Source: Pseudomonadota bacterium (lineage in GTDB: Bacteria; Pseudomonadota; Gammaproteobacteria; Burkholderiales; Rhodocyclaceae). From it: a stretch of 64,000 nucleotides of DNA. The first letter of the stretch is position 1. Every line of letters starts with the position of its first letter. Below are positions 1-7,988 of this stretch, piece by piece. Location of the stretch: assembly GCA_018241685.1 (NCBI GenBank), contig JAFEDJ010000069.1:124001-188000 (forward strand). Reading direction: 5' to 3'. The notes below the pieces were generated by a model that worked only from the letters and a program-made list of their open reading frames with translations, was not told where the DNA came from and did no database searches. The position numbers were made by a program, and so were the translations under genes.

Positions 1-447
1 CTCCTGCTCCAGCACGCCTTCCAGCTCGTGGGCGTTGATCTTGCCCATCGCCATCAGGCGGAAATTGTCCACGATGAAGGCCAGCAGCTTGGGCTCGTCG
101 AGGATCAGCGGATAGTTGCTGAACAAGGGGCTGTTGTGGGGTTCCTCCACGTGGGCGTCGAGGGCTTTCAGGCCGCCGGCCGCCGTCTGCAACAGCTCGT
201 ACATCAGCAGCAGCAGCTGGCGCTGGAATTCCCGCCCCTGCTTGCGGCTGGTGACGATCTGGCGGATCTGCAGCCAGGTCTCGGCCAGCACGTGGCGCGG
301 ATTGCCGAGCACCAGCGCACCGACGGCCGCGCCGCCGATGATCAGCAACTCGACCGGTTGCCAGATGACCTTCAGGATGCCGCCACCGAGTACGAAGCCG
401 CCGAAAACGGTGCCGAGAACGATGGCGATGCCGATGAGTTGTTGCAT
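1..447 (-). CDS. motA: MotA/LafT flagellar stator subunit, C-terminus beyond window
   Basis: This is the N-terminal 149 residues of an inner-membrane proton or sodium channel subunit that, with MotB, drives the flagellar motor. I translated it by hand because no stop lies in the window. It opens MQQLIGIAIVLGTVFGG, a first membrane helix, and a second hydrophobic helix at about residues 30-50 contains LLIIGGAAVGALVLG. The following cytoplasmic part includes the family-typical SNYPLILDEPKL stretch. A GGAG lies 8-9 bases before the ATG. It follows fliA by 25 bp, which is the lafS-lafT order of lateral flagellar loci; lafU/motB would be expected just outside the left edge. Family assignment is firm. 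Coupling ion and lateral-versus-polar use are inferred from context. Confidence 0.9.
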   Translation of the reverse strand, partial: MQQLIGIAIVLGTVFGGFVLGGGILKVIWQPVELLIIGGAAVGALVLGNPRHVLAETWLQIRQIVTSRKQGREFQRQLLLLMYELLQTAAGGLKALDAHVEEPHNSPLFSNYPLILDEPKLLAFIVDNFRLMAMGKINAHELEGVLEQE

Positions 448-472
448 ATGCGTTGCTCCGCCGGACCGGCGC

Positions 473-1168
473 TCAGTGTTGCAGGCACGCCCGCATCTTG
501 CGCAGCGCCCCTTTGTTGATCTGGCAGACCCGCGCTTCGGTGAGGTCGAGCACCGCCGCGATCTCCTTCAGGCTCAGGTCGAATTCGTAATACAGCTGGA
601 TCACCCGCTGCTCGCGCTCGTCGAGGACCCGCAGGGCCTGCTCGATGCTGCGCCGACGCACCAGCTGCGCTTCCGGCGACGGACCGTCGGCGGACAGGCT
701 GCCCATCTCCTGCAGCACCTCGTCGAAGCTGACCAGCACTTCGGCGTTCTCGGCGAGCAGAAACTCCTGGTAGCCATCCGGGCTCAGGCCGAGAGCCTGC
801 ATCACCTCCGCCTCGCTCGGCTCGCGGCCGATGCGGCGGCTGAGGGCGCGGATGCCGTCACGCAGGCGATGGCTTTCCTGGCGCACGCTGCGCGGCCGCC
901 AGTCCTGGCGGCGCAGCTCGTCGAGCACCGCGCCACGCACGCGCATCGACGCGTAGGCGCCGAACTTCTCGTCGGGCGTGCCGTAGCGGCGCAGGCAGTC
1001 GAGCAGGCCGAGCAGGCCGATCTGCTCCATGTCCTCGCGCTCCATCGCCGCGCCGATTTGGGAGCGCAGCTGGCGCACGATGCGCTTCACCAACGGCACG
1101 TACTGCAGCAGGTAGCGCTGTTCGACGGCACCACCCTGCAGTTCGGCGTAACCCGCATACATGTCCAT
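473..1168 (-). CDS. fliA: Flagellar sigma factor FliA (sigma-28, LafS type)
   Basis: A 231-residue sigma factor that directs RNA polymerase to late flagellar genes such as flagellin and motor genes. Sigma-70 region 2 is recognisable (YVPLVKRIVRQL followed by GLLGLLDCLRRY and the GAYASMRVRGAVLDELR block). Region 3 follows (LSRRIGREPSEAEVMQALGL). Region 4 is at the C-terminus, with the helix-turn-helix around LKEIAAVLDLTEARVCQINKGAL. The length is normal for FliA (about 230-240). It starts 6 bp after fliL and sits just before motA, the position lafS holds in lateral clusters. Polar systems usually place fliA next to flhF/fleN instead. No clear Shine-Dalgarno was seen, so translational coupling to fliL is likely. 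Confidence 0.92.
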   Translation of the reverse strand: MDMYAGYAELQGGAVEQRYLLQYVPLVKRIVRQLRSQIGAAMEREDMEQIGLLGLLDCLRRYGTPDEKFGAYASMRVRGAVLDELRRQDWRPRSVRQESHRLRDGIRALSRRIGREPSEAEVMQALGLSPDGYQEFLLAENAEVLVSFDEVLQEMGSLSADGPSPEAQLVRRRSIEQALRVLDEREQRVIQLYYEFDLSLKEIAAVLDLTEARVCQINKGALRKMRACLQH

Positions 1169-1174
1169 GGCCGC

Positions 1175-1642
1175 TTACTCGATGATCAGCTTGCTGACCA
1201 TCGCCTCGACGAAGGGCTTTTCGCCGTGTTCGCGGGCATAGCGGTCGTTGAAGGCGCGGTTGATGTTGGCGGCGAACTCCTCGAGAGTCATCGCCGCGGC
1301 CTTCTCCTGGGAGTAGCGGGACAACTCCATGACCGCCACGCTACGCAGCAGCGGCAGGTGCTCCTTGGTGGTCTTCTCGCTCTTCAACGGGGTCTTGAAG
1401 ACCAGGTCCATCGCCAGGTAGTGGCTCATCGACTCGCCGGGCCGCCCGCGCAGCATGACGATCACCTTCTCCAGGTTGATGTAGCGGTACTCCTGCGGAT
1501 CGATGGCCGGCGCGGCTTCGGCCTTGGCGCCACCATCCTGCGGCCGCAGCATCCACCAGGCCGCGCCGGCGCCGACGCCGGCGGTCAGCACCAGGGCGCC
1601 CACCACCAGGAGAGTTCGGTTCAGTTTGTTCATCTCATTCAT
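1175..1642 (-). CDS. fliL: Flagellar basal body-associated protein FliL (LafF type)
   Basis: A 155-residue single-pass inner-membrane protein that surrounds the stator and supports torque generation. A short cytoplasmic N-terminus is followed by one membrane helix (about residues 10-30, TLLVVGALVLTAGVG). The rest is a periplasmic domain with the typical YRYINLEKVIVMLRG start and an EEFAANINRAFNDRYA region near the end. The start ATG overlaps the fliK stop by four bases (ATGA). It lies between fliK and fliA, as lafF does between lafE and lafS. Sequence similarity within FliL is generally low, so the assignment rests on topology, size and position together. Confidence 0.85.
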   Translation of the reverse strand: MNEMNKLNRTLLVVGALVLTAGVGAGAAWWMLRPQDGGAKAEAAPAIDPQEYRYINLEKVIVMLRGRPGESMSHYLAMDLVFKTPLKSEKTTKEHLPLLRSVAVMELSRYSQEKAAAMTLEEFAANINRAFNDRYAREHGEKPFVEAMVSKLIIE

Positions 1643-3345
1643 TCCTCATTCCGGGCCAGACGGAAGGACTGACGTCCGTCCTCGGCCTCGGCATCGCCAA
1701 GGGCACGGCCCGGGTTCTGCTCGGCCTGCGCCTGACGCTGCCGCTGACGTTCGCCGTCGCCCTGGCCCTGCCCCGTACGGGAGGCGCTCGCGTCGGCCAC
1801 TTGCACCGTCACGTCGCCGGCATGGCGCTGGCCGAGGTTGTGGCGCAGGTTGTCGCTGATGTCCTGCAACTGGCGCAGCACCTCGTTGTGGGTGGCGCTG
1901 AGATTGATCTGCAAGGCGCCGTCCTGGTGGCGGATGGCGATCTCGATGCTGCCCATGCGCGGCGGCTCCAGGCGGATCACCGCACTGTCGATACCCCGCT
2001 CGGACACGAACTGCAGACGCTCGCCAAGGGCTTGCATGAGGGGCTGGCGCCATTGGTTCGCGTCGCCATTGGGAAGGCGCAGCGTTGCGTCCGGGCTGCG
2101 CGCGGAGCCCGGGTCGGCGCTGCCGATCGGCGGCATGACAGCCGGCAGCGGTCGATCCACCCCGTCCGCCAGGGTCGGACGCCCGCTCTCCGCAGCGCTT
2201 CGCCCAGGCATTGCAGCCGGCGCCGTGGCATCGGTGGACGTTCCGGCCACAGCCGCTGGCAAAGCGCGACTCGAGGACATCCAATCCGGCTCATCCGTCC
2301 GCGACGGATGCCCGATCTCCTCCTGAACGACGCCCGGCACCACAGCCTGCACGGCAACGGGCCGCTCGGGCACGGGCTGCACGAAGAGGGATACGCCGGC
2401 CGCAGACGCTGGCCGTGCGATGCCCGAACGCAATCCATCCAGCCCGTCCGTCGATGGCGAACGCCCGATCGCCCCAAGGACGGCAATCGGCATTGCAGCC
2501 ACAGCCACATCGACATCCGCCCCCGCGGGCAGCCCCGCGCCGGATGCGCCGGGCGCAAGCGCAGGCAGTGCGATGCTCATGAACGATCGTCCGTCCGGCG
2601 ACACCGAACGCGGGGGCTCTCCTGGAGCAACATCCGGCCTGGCAACCCGCACCTGGGCGCCCCCCGGCAGCGCGGGTAGGGGCTGCCCGATACCGGACGT
2701 GCCAACTGCAACCACCGGCTGGGCGGTACTCGAAAGCAGTCCATCCAGCCCCTCCGCCGGCGCCAGGCTCGCGGCCTCCCCCAGGACAGCCCCCGGCACG
2801 GCAATCCGTGCTGCGGCGACACCGGACCGTTCGGGTGCGGGCTGCACCGGGGGCATGACGGCTTCCGCCGGCGCGGCGGCTTGCGCGGACTCGGTCCGGA
2901 ACATCGACGGGAGAGGACGCGGCGTCCCCTGCCCCACCGCGAGCGTCAGCGCCATCGGCTGGACGGCGACGACCGTCGCCGTAATTCCGGTCGACGCAGA
3001 TACAGCCGCGTCCGCTGTCGCCAGGGACAGCACCGCCAGCGGCGCGGCCTGCGACGGCGACATGGGCGCCATCAGCACGGCAGGCGTGCCCTGGGCCACA
3101 GACGACCGGGTTTCATCCGCGGACGGATCAAGGCCGGCGTCCTCGCTCTCCACCCGGTCGTCCGCAGGCACACGGGCGGCATCCGGCCGATCGGCCAGAC
3201 AGGCTTGCAGTACAGCGTCGAAAGGGGTGTCATTTCCGACATCACCAACGATTGCGGCCGTCGCTGGCAGCCCCGCATTGGCCGCTGCGACCGCTACCAT
3301 CGGCAGCAGGACGGGCTGACCATCGGCAGACATCGCGATACTCAT
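1639..3345 (-). CDS. fliK: Flagellar hook-length control protein FliK (LafE type)
   Basis: A 568-residue secreted molecular ruler that sets hook length and triggers the export switch through FlhB. I start at the ATG overlapping the previous gene's stop (MSIAMSADGQPVLL). The long middle part is rich in Ala, Pro, Val and Gly and contains degenerate repeats around an (E/D)GLDGL core, about three to four units between residues 200 and 430. The C-terminal domain (about residues 430-530) is the conserved FliK fold, with LGERLQFVSERGI, SAVIRLEPPRMGSIEIAI and LRHNLGQR. The tail is Gln/Arg/Asp rich. It is long for a FliK, and the extra length lies in the repeats. Assignment is firm from the C-terminal domain and its place between the FliT-like gene and fliL. 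Confidence 0.87.
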   Translation of the reverse strand: MSIAMSADGQPVLLPMVAVAAANAGLPATAAIVGDVGNDTPFDAVLQACLADRPDAARVPADDRVESEDAGLDPSADETRSSVAQGTPAVLMAPMSPSQAAPLAVLSLATADAAVSASTGITATVVAVQPMALTLAVGQGTPRPLPSMFRTESAQAAAPAEAVMPPVQPAPERSGVAAARIAVPGAVLGEAASLAPAEGLDGLLSSTAQPVVAVGTSGIGQPLPALPGGAQVRVARPDVAPGEPPRSVSPDGRSFMSIALPALAPGASGAGLPAGADVDVAVAAMPIAVLGAIGRSPSTDGLDGLRSGIARPASAAGVSLFVQPVPERPVAVQAVVPGVVQEEIGHPSRTDEPDWMSSSRALPAAVAGTSTDATAPAAMPGRSAAESGRPTLADGVDRPLPAVMPPIGSADPGSARSPDATLRLPNGDANQWRQPLMQALGERLQFVSERGIDSAVIRLEPPRMGSIEIAIRHQDGALQINLSATHNEVLRQLQDISDNLRHNLGQRHAGDVTVQVADASASRTGQGQGDGERQRQRQAQAEQNPGRALGDAEAEDGRQSFRLARNEE

Positions 3346-3659
3346 GTGCGTGGCTCCGGCAAGTCGTAGTCGGTCAATGCGTAAGCCATCCAGCCGTCCC
3401 GATGGGTGCACATCTCCGCCAGCCGCCGGCCGATGCGGGCCGCCTCGTCGGCACAGGCTTCGCGGGCCAGGCCATGCACGGCGGCCAGCGCCTCCACGGC
3501 CTGCCGCTCGGCACTGCTGAGCGGACAGCCGCTGCGGAAGCTGGCCAGCAGCGCCGCAATCTCGCCGTCGACGCGCCCGACCGCCGCCCACTGGCGGGCC
3601 GCCGTCGCAGCCCGCAGGCGGGTTGCTGCCGAGGCCAGAGCATCCAGCCGTTTAGCCAT
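3342..3659 (-). CDS. FliT/LafX-like small flagellar protein
   Basis: A 105-residue, largely helical and alanine-rich cytoplasmic protein. No catalytic motif or membrane segment is visible. It overlaps fliS by 8 bases and fliK by 4, so it is translated within the same unit. In lateral flagellar loci the gene between lafC (fliS) and lafE (fliK) is lafX, and in many other systems fliT, the chaperone of the cap protein FliD, follows fliS. A FliD chaperone or export regulator is therefore the most likely role, but this is inferred from position, size and helical character rather than from a recognised sequence motif. Confidence 0.6.
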   Translation of the reverse strand: MAKRLDALASAATRLRAATAARQWAAVGRVDGEIAALLASFRSGCPLSSAERQAVEALAAVHGLAREACADEAARIGRRLAEMCTHRDGWMAYALTDYDLPEPRT

Positions 3660-4038
3660 GACGGGCCTGCATGCCTTCCCAGCCGCTGCGCAGCGTGTTC
3701 AGCAGCCCGACCACTTCGTCGATGATGCCGACATCCAGCGCCACGCCCGCCTGATACAGGCGCTGCCCGCAGTAGGCGTAGAGCTGGTCCAGGCTGGTCA
3801 CCACTTCGCTGCCCGAATCGAGGTCGAGGGCGCTGGCCAGCCCGTTGAGCATGCCCAGGGCCCGGTCGAGGCTGTGGGCCTTCTGCTCGAAGCGCCCGCC
3901 CTCGATGTGGGCGCGGGCGCGGAACAGCTCCTCGATCAGGCCGTCCGTCAGGATCAGCACGAGTTGGACCGGCGAGGCCTGGGCGGTCTGCGCCGCCAGG
4001 TTGTCGCTGTGATAGCTCTGATAAGCGGAGTGATGCAC
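3652..4038 (-). CDS. fliS: Flagellin export chaperone FliS (LafC type)
   Basis: A 128-residue cytoplasmic helical-bundle chaperone that binds the C-terminus of flagellin and prevents early polymerisation. Typical FliS features are the N-terminal YQSYHSDNLAAQT segment, the QLVLILTDGLIEEL helix and a later LYAYCGQRLYQAGV helix. Length matches the family (about 125-135). It lies 31 bp after fliD and overlaps the next small gene. The flagellin it would serve is not in this window. The order fliD-fliS-fliT/X-fliK equals lafB-C-X-E. Confidence 0.9.
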   Translation of the reverse strand: MHHSAYQSYHSDNLAAQTAQASPVQLVLILTDGLIEELFRARAHIEGGRFEQKAHSLDRALGMLNGLASALDLDSGSEVVTSLDQLYAYCGQRLYQAGVALDVGIIDEVVGLLNTLRSGWEGMQARHG

Positions 4039-4069
4039 GGTGGTGGTCCCGGTGGTTCGATGAAGTCGG

Positions 4070-5464
4070 TCAGTTGCCGCTGGTGCTCAGGCTGCTGAAC
4101 ATGTCGGTGGTCTGGCTCATCTGGTCCTGCAGGGTCTGCAGGGCCGTGAATTGCTGCAGGTAGCGCTCGTAGTACAGCTTGAAGGTGGCGTCGAGGCGGG
4201 TCTGCTTGTCGGTCAGTTCGGTCTGCGTGCGCTGCACCGAGTCCTGGCGGTTCTTGAGGAGGCCGTTGGCGCTGTTCAGCCACACCCCGGCGTAGTCGTT
4301 GAGCGCCCCGAGCAGACCGCTGCCGCCGGTGGTGGACGTGCCGCCGAAGACCTGCGACAAGCCATCCGGATGGGCCGCCAGGGCCTTGCTCAGCTTGCTG
4401 CTGTCGAGGCTCAGCACGCCGCTGCGGTCGCTCGTCACACCGAGATCGATCACGCTCAGGCCACCGAAATTCTGGCGCAGGATGCTGCTCAGCTTGCCCC
4501 GCAGCGCACGGATGCCAGCGTCGGACGCGAAGGCGCCGGCGCTCGTCTTGCCGTCGGCGCTGCCCGCGGCGGTGAGGCTGTCGAGCGTCTTGTTCAGTGC
4601 GTTGTAGGCGTCGACGAAGGTCTGCACGTTGGCCGCGGTGCCGCTGGCATCGCTGGCCACCGTTAGCGTCACCGGCGCGGCGCCGGCCGTCATGGCCTGG
4701 TTGAAGCTGATGCTGACGCCGGGGATCGACGTGAAGGTGTTGCTGGCCTGTTCCAGCTTGATACCGGAGCCCTGCGCCCCCAGCCAGACCAGCGCGTTCT
4801 GGGCGGCGGCCAGTACGTTGGGGCCGCCAGCCAGGGCCGTCTTGAGATTGCCGGACGGCAGGCCGCTGGCGTCGATGGTGATGTTGGGGACGACGCCCGT
4901 CAGCGGGTCGGCAGCGCCGCCGGTCTGGGCCGCCGTCAGCAGCAGCTGGGTCTTGCCGTTGGCGCTCACCGTGGTGGCCGTCACCTTGCCCTGGTTGGTC
5001 GGGGCCAGGTTGATGGCGCGTGCAACTTCCGACTGGGAGATCGTACCGTCGTTGTCGGCATCGGCCAGCGTGACGTTGATCGTCGTGCCGTCAGGCATCT
5101 GCACGACGATCGGACCGCCCTCGGAGGCCGCCGCGGCCGGCAGATCCTGGTAGGCGACCTGGCTGCCGGTGGCCAGCTTTTCGACGAAGAAGGAGTAGGA
5201 GCCGGCCTGCGCGGTGGACGTGGCGCTCGCGCTGCCGATCGCCGGATTGCTGAAGGTCGCGGTGTTCTGGCTCAGCCCCTTCTTGGCGCTGAGGCTCGTC
5301 ACCGCGTTGTTGAACGTGTTGAGTGCGGAGCGCAGGGAATTCAGCGCAGTGGCTGTGGCCTGGGCCTTGCTGGTCTGGGTGGTCAGTTGGTCCTGAGCGG
5401 GCTGGGTGTAGGCCGTGGCCAGGGTATTGGCCATCGAGGTCGGATTGATGCTCGTGCTAGCCAT
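4070..5464 (-). CDS. fliD: Flagellar cap protein FliD (LafB type)
   Basis: A 464-residue secreted filament cap that folds incoming flagellin at the tip. The N-terminal coiled segment (about residues 1-90, with ALNSLRSALNTFNNAVTSL) matches the FliD_N region. The middle domain is variable. The C-terminal domain has a coiled coil with RQDSVQRTQTELTDKQTRL followed by the family-typical YYERYLQQFTALQTLQDQM. An AGGAG lies 6 bases before the ATG. It is separated from fliJ by 96 bp, the longest gap in the minus-strand flagellar run, containing a small hairpin. A separate promoter there is possible, but no clear sigma-28 site was found. Confidence 0.92.
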   Translation of the reverse strand: MASTSINPTSMANTLATAYTQPAQDQLTTQTSKAQATATALNSLRSALNTFNNAVTSLSAKKGLSQNTATFSNPAIGSASATSTAQAGSYSFFVEKLATGSQVAYQDLPAAAASEGGPIVVQMPDGTTINVTLADADNDGTISQSEVARAINLAPTNQGKVTATTVSANGKTQLLLTAAQTGGAADPLTGVVPNITIDASGLPSGNLKTALAGGPNVLAAAQNALVWLGAQGSGIKLEQASNTFTSIPGVSISFNQAMTAGAAPVTLTVASDASGTAANVQTFVDAYNALNKTLDSLTAAGSADGKTSAGAFASDAGIRALRGKLSSILRQNFGGLSVIDLGVTSDRSGVLSLDSSKLSKALAAHPDGLSQVFGGTSTTGGSGLLGALNDYAGVWLNSANGLLKNRQDSVQRTQTELTDKQTRLDATFKLYYERYLQQFTALQTLQDQMSQTTDMFSSLSTSGN

Positions 5465-5499
5465 GGAGCTCTCCTACGGGGCAAGAAGTGAGTTGGAAT

Positions 5500-5518
5500 T
5501 CGCCTTCGTTAAAGGCGA
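5500..5518. other. Small hairpin in the fliJ-fliD gap
   Basis: A perfect 7-bp inverted repeat (TCGCCTT and AAGGCGA) with a 5-base loop sits between fliJ and fliD. No T-run follows on either strand, so it is not a standard intrinsic terminator. It could stabilise or process the long flagellar mRNA. That role is a guess. Confidence 0.35.
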
Positions 5519-5560
5519 CCGGATCCGCTCCCGTCTGAAATTCCGTGCACATTCCGGCCT

Positions 5561-6010
5561 TCATGCCCGCCCCCGCCACCAGCTCTGGGTGGCCAGCTCG
5601 TCCTGGCGCTTCTGCTCGCCCTGTCGCTGCTCCCGTTGCAGGGCCTGCAGTTTGCCGTCCAGCACCTGGCTCACAGCCTCGTGGCGCTGCACTGCGCGGG
5701 TCAGCGCCAATTGGGCCAGTTGCAGGTCGGCGTCATGGCGCTCGACTTCGCCGCGCTGGCTGTCGGCGAGATGCAGTACCGCCTGCTTGTAGTCGCCACA
5801 GTTCAGGGACAACGCGGCGACGTGGGTCGCCGGACGTTCGCCGCTGACGGTGGCGCTGGCACACAGCTGCTCCAGGCGCGCCAGCGTGGCGCGATGGCGC
5901 TCCAGCTGGGTACGGCGGGCGGCCAGTTCGCCGACCAGGCTGTCCTTCTCGCGGCGGCGCTGGTCGACGACGGCGGCGAGGCCGCGCAAGGTCTTGGGAT
6001 GGGCGCTCAT
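5561..6010 (-). CDS. fliJ: Flagellar export protein FliJ
   Basis: A 149-residue coiled-coil protein that forms the central stalk of the FliI ATPase ring and helps shuttle export chaperones. It is almost entirely helical with heptad-like charged repeats (for example VDQRRREKDSLVGELAARR). Length is typical (about 145-150). Its ATG overlaps the fliI stop by four bases. Sequence conservation in FliJ is weak, so the call depends on the helical profile plus its place directly after fliI. Confidence 0.85.
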   Translation of the reverse strand: MSAHPKTLRGLAAVVDQRRREKDSLVGELAARRTQLERHRATLARLEQLCASATVSGERPATHVAALSLNCGDYKQAVLHLADSQRGEVERHDADLQLAQLALTRAVQRHEAVSQVLDGKLQALQREQRQGEQKRQDELATQSWWRGRA

Positions 6011-7317
6011 GCCAGCAGGCTCTCCAGTCGGGCCAGGGTGTCGCCGAAGGGCGCCGCCTCCCGCGTCCCCTGGTGCAGGAAGGCCTCGATCCGCGGGTAC
6101 AGGGCCACCGCCCTGTCGGTGGCCGGATCGGCACCGGCGACGTAGGCGCCCAGCGGCAGCAGGTCGCGCACGCGGACGTAGCGGGAATACAAGGCCTTGA
6201 TCTCCCGCGCCGCCGCCTGCTGGGCGGGGGTCGTCACCTGCGCCATGCAGCGGCTGATGGACTGGGCGATGTCGATGGCCGGGTAATGGCCGCGGTCGGC
6301 CAGCTCGCGGGACAGCACGATGTGGCCGTCGAGGATGGCCCGTGCGGTGTCCACCACCGGGTCCTGCTGGTCGTCGCCTTCGGCCAGCACGGTGTAGATG
6401 GCGCTCATGCTGCCCGCCTCGTGCTCACCGTTGCCGGCGCTCTCCACCAGCTGCGGCAACAGGCCGAACACCGATGGCGGATAGCCGCGGGTGGCCGGCG
6501 GTTCGCCGAGGGCCAGCGCCACTTCGCGGCGGGCCATCGCGTAACGGGTGAGGGAGTCGACCAGCAGCAGCACGTTCTGCCCCTGGTCCCGGTAATGGGC
6601 GGCGATGGCGTGGCACAGCTCGGTGGCGCGCAGGCGCATCAGCGGGGATTCGTCGGCCGGCGCGATGACGACCACCGCGCGGGCCAGCCCGGCTGGCCCG
6701 AGGGACATGTCGATGAACTCGCGCACCTCGCGGCCGCGCTCGCCGATCAGGCCGACCACCACCACGTCGGCGACGGTCTGGCGGGTGATCAGGCCGAGCA
6801 GCACGCTCTTACCGACGCCGCTGCCGGCCATCAGGCCGACACGCTGGCCGCGCCCGAGGGTCAGCAGGCCGTTGATCGAGCGCACGCCGACATCGAGCAC
6901 GCCCTCCACCGGTTTCCTGCGCAGCGGATGCACATGCGGCGGCCGCGCCGCCAGCGGATGCTCGCCGCCGAGGCGGCCGCGGCCATCCACCGGCTCGCCG
7001 AGGCCATTGACGATGCGCCCCAGCCACGACGGCCCGATCGTCAGCCCGCCCTGCTCGGCGGCCGGCAGCACGCGGGCGCCGGTGGCCAGGCCTTCGGGGC
7101 GCTTGAAGGGCATCAGGTAGGAGACCTCGTTGCGGAAACCGACCACCTGGGCGGCGATCCACTCGCCGCTGGCAGTTTCGATGCGGCAGCACTGGCCGGT
7201 CTGGAAGGCACAGCCGGTGCTCTCCAGCAGCATGCCTGAGGCGCCGACCAGGCGGCCGGTCAGCGTGGCCACCGGGATGTCGGCGAATTCGAGCTGGCGC
7301 AGCGCAGCGGCGATCAC
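6007..7317 (-). CDS. fliI: Flagellar export ATPase FliI
   Basis: A 436-residue hexameric ATPase, related to F1 beta, that powers export of flagellar subunits. The Walker A motif is AGSGVGKS at residues 164-171, and the Walker B aspartate is in NVLLLVDSLTRYA (D254). The GERGREVREFI block and the C-terminal REIKALYSRYVRVRDLLPLGAY segment are typical. I choose a GTG start overlapping the fliH stop (GTGA), preceded by AGGAGG at 7 bases. The longer upstream reading is the shadow of fliH. It belongs to the fliE-J unit. Confidence 0.95.
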   Translation of the reverse strand: MIAAALRQLEFADIPVATLTGRLVGASGMLLESTGCAFQTGQCCRIETASGEWIAAQVVGFRNEVSYLMPFKRPEGLATGARVLPAAEQGGLTIGPSWLGRIVNGLGEPVDGRGRLGGEHPLAARPPHVHPLRRKPVEGVLDVGVRSINGLLTLGRGQRVGLMAGSGVGKSVLLGLITRQTVADVVVVGLIGERGREVREFIDMSLGPAGLARAVVVIAPADESPLMRLRATELCHAIAAHYRDQGQNVLLLVDSLTRYAMARREVALALGEPPATRGYPPSVFGLLPQLVESAGNGEHEAGSMSAIYTVLAEGDDQQDPVVDTARAILDGHIVLSRELADRGHYPAIDIAQSISRCMAQVTTPAQQAAAREIKALYSRYVRVRDLLPLGAYVAGADPATDRAVALYPRIEAFLHQGTREAAPFGDTLARLESLLA

Positions 7318-7988
7318 GGACGCACCTCCTCGCCGTCCTCGGCGAGATGGGTTTCCAGCTGTTCGATGCAGGCGGCGAGGCGCTGGCGGCAGCCCGCGTC
7401 GGCCTCCCGCCCGTCGGCGCGGACGCGGCACTCGCCGGGCTCCAGGCGCGGATCGGCGATCAGCGTCCAGCGCGCGGCGCGGTCCGGCGCCAGTTCGAGG
7501 ATGCGTTCCCGCTCTTCCGGATTCAGGAACACCTCGACCCCTTCGCGGGCCGGCGGCATCGTCGCCAGGGTTTCATCCACCAGCGCCAGCAGTTGCACCG
7601 GCTGCAGGGCCAGTTCGCTGCGGATGACCTGGCGGGCCACCTTGGCGACCAGGTCTACCACCTCCCGGCGCAGCGCCCCCTGGTAGTCGGCCTGCAGCTG
7701 ACGCAGGCCGGCGATCAACGCGTCGATCGGTGCGCTCAGCGTGTCGAACTGCGCCAGCACCTCCTGGCGGGCCTCGTCGCGGCCGGTGCGCAGCCCTTCG
7801 CGGCGGCCCTCCGCCAGTCCGTCCCCACGCCCCTGGGCCAGACCCAGTTCATGCCCTTCCCGGTAGCCCCGCTCCATGCCCTGGTGGAAACCATCGGCCA
7901 GGGAAGCCTGAGCCTCCGCCGCGCTGGGGGCAGACGCGCCAGCTGCGAGGGACAAAGGGGGGAAACGGTAAGGCCGGAAATTTTTCAT
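7314..7988 (-). CDS. fliH: Flagellar assembly protein FliH
   Basis: A 224-residue cytoplasmic stator of the export apparatus that regulates FliI and anchors it near the C-ring. The start is the ATG overlapping the fliG stop (MKNFRPYRFPPLSL). A glycine-patterned helical stretch at about residues 35-80 (GFHQGMERGYREGHELG, then GRGDGLAEGRREG) is the GxxxG-type repeat characteristic of FliH. The C-terminal part with VDLVAKVARQVIRSEL matches the FliI-binding domain. The GxxxG pattern makes this assignment reliable. Confidence 0.92.
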   Translation of the reverse strand: MKNFRPYRFPPLSLAAGASAPSAAEAQASLADGFHQGMERGYREGHELGLAQGRGDGLAEGRREGLRTGRDEARQEVLAQFDTLSAPIDALIAGLRQLQADYQGALRREVVDLVAKVARQVIRSELALQPVQLLALVDETLATMPPAREGVEVFLNPEERERILELAPDRAARWTLIADPRLEPGECRVRADGREADAGCRQRLAACIEQLETHLAEDGEEVRP

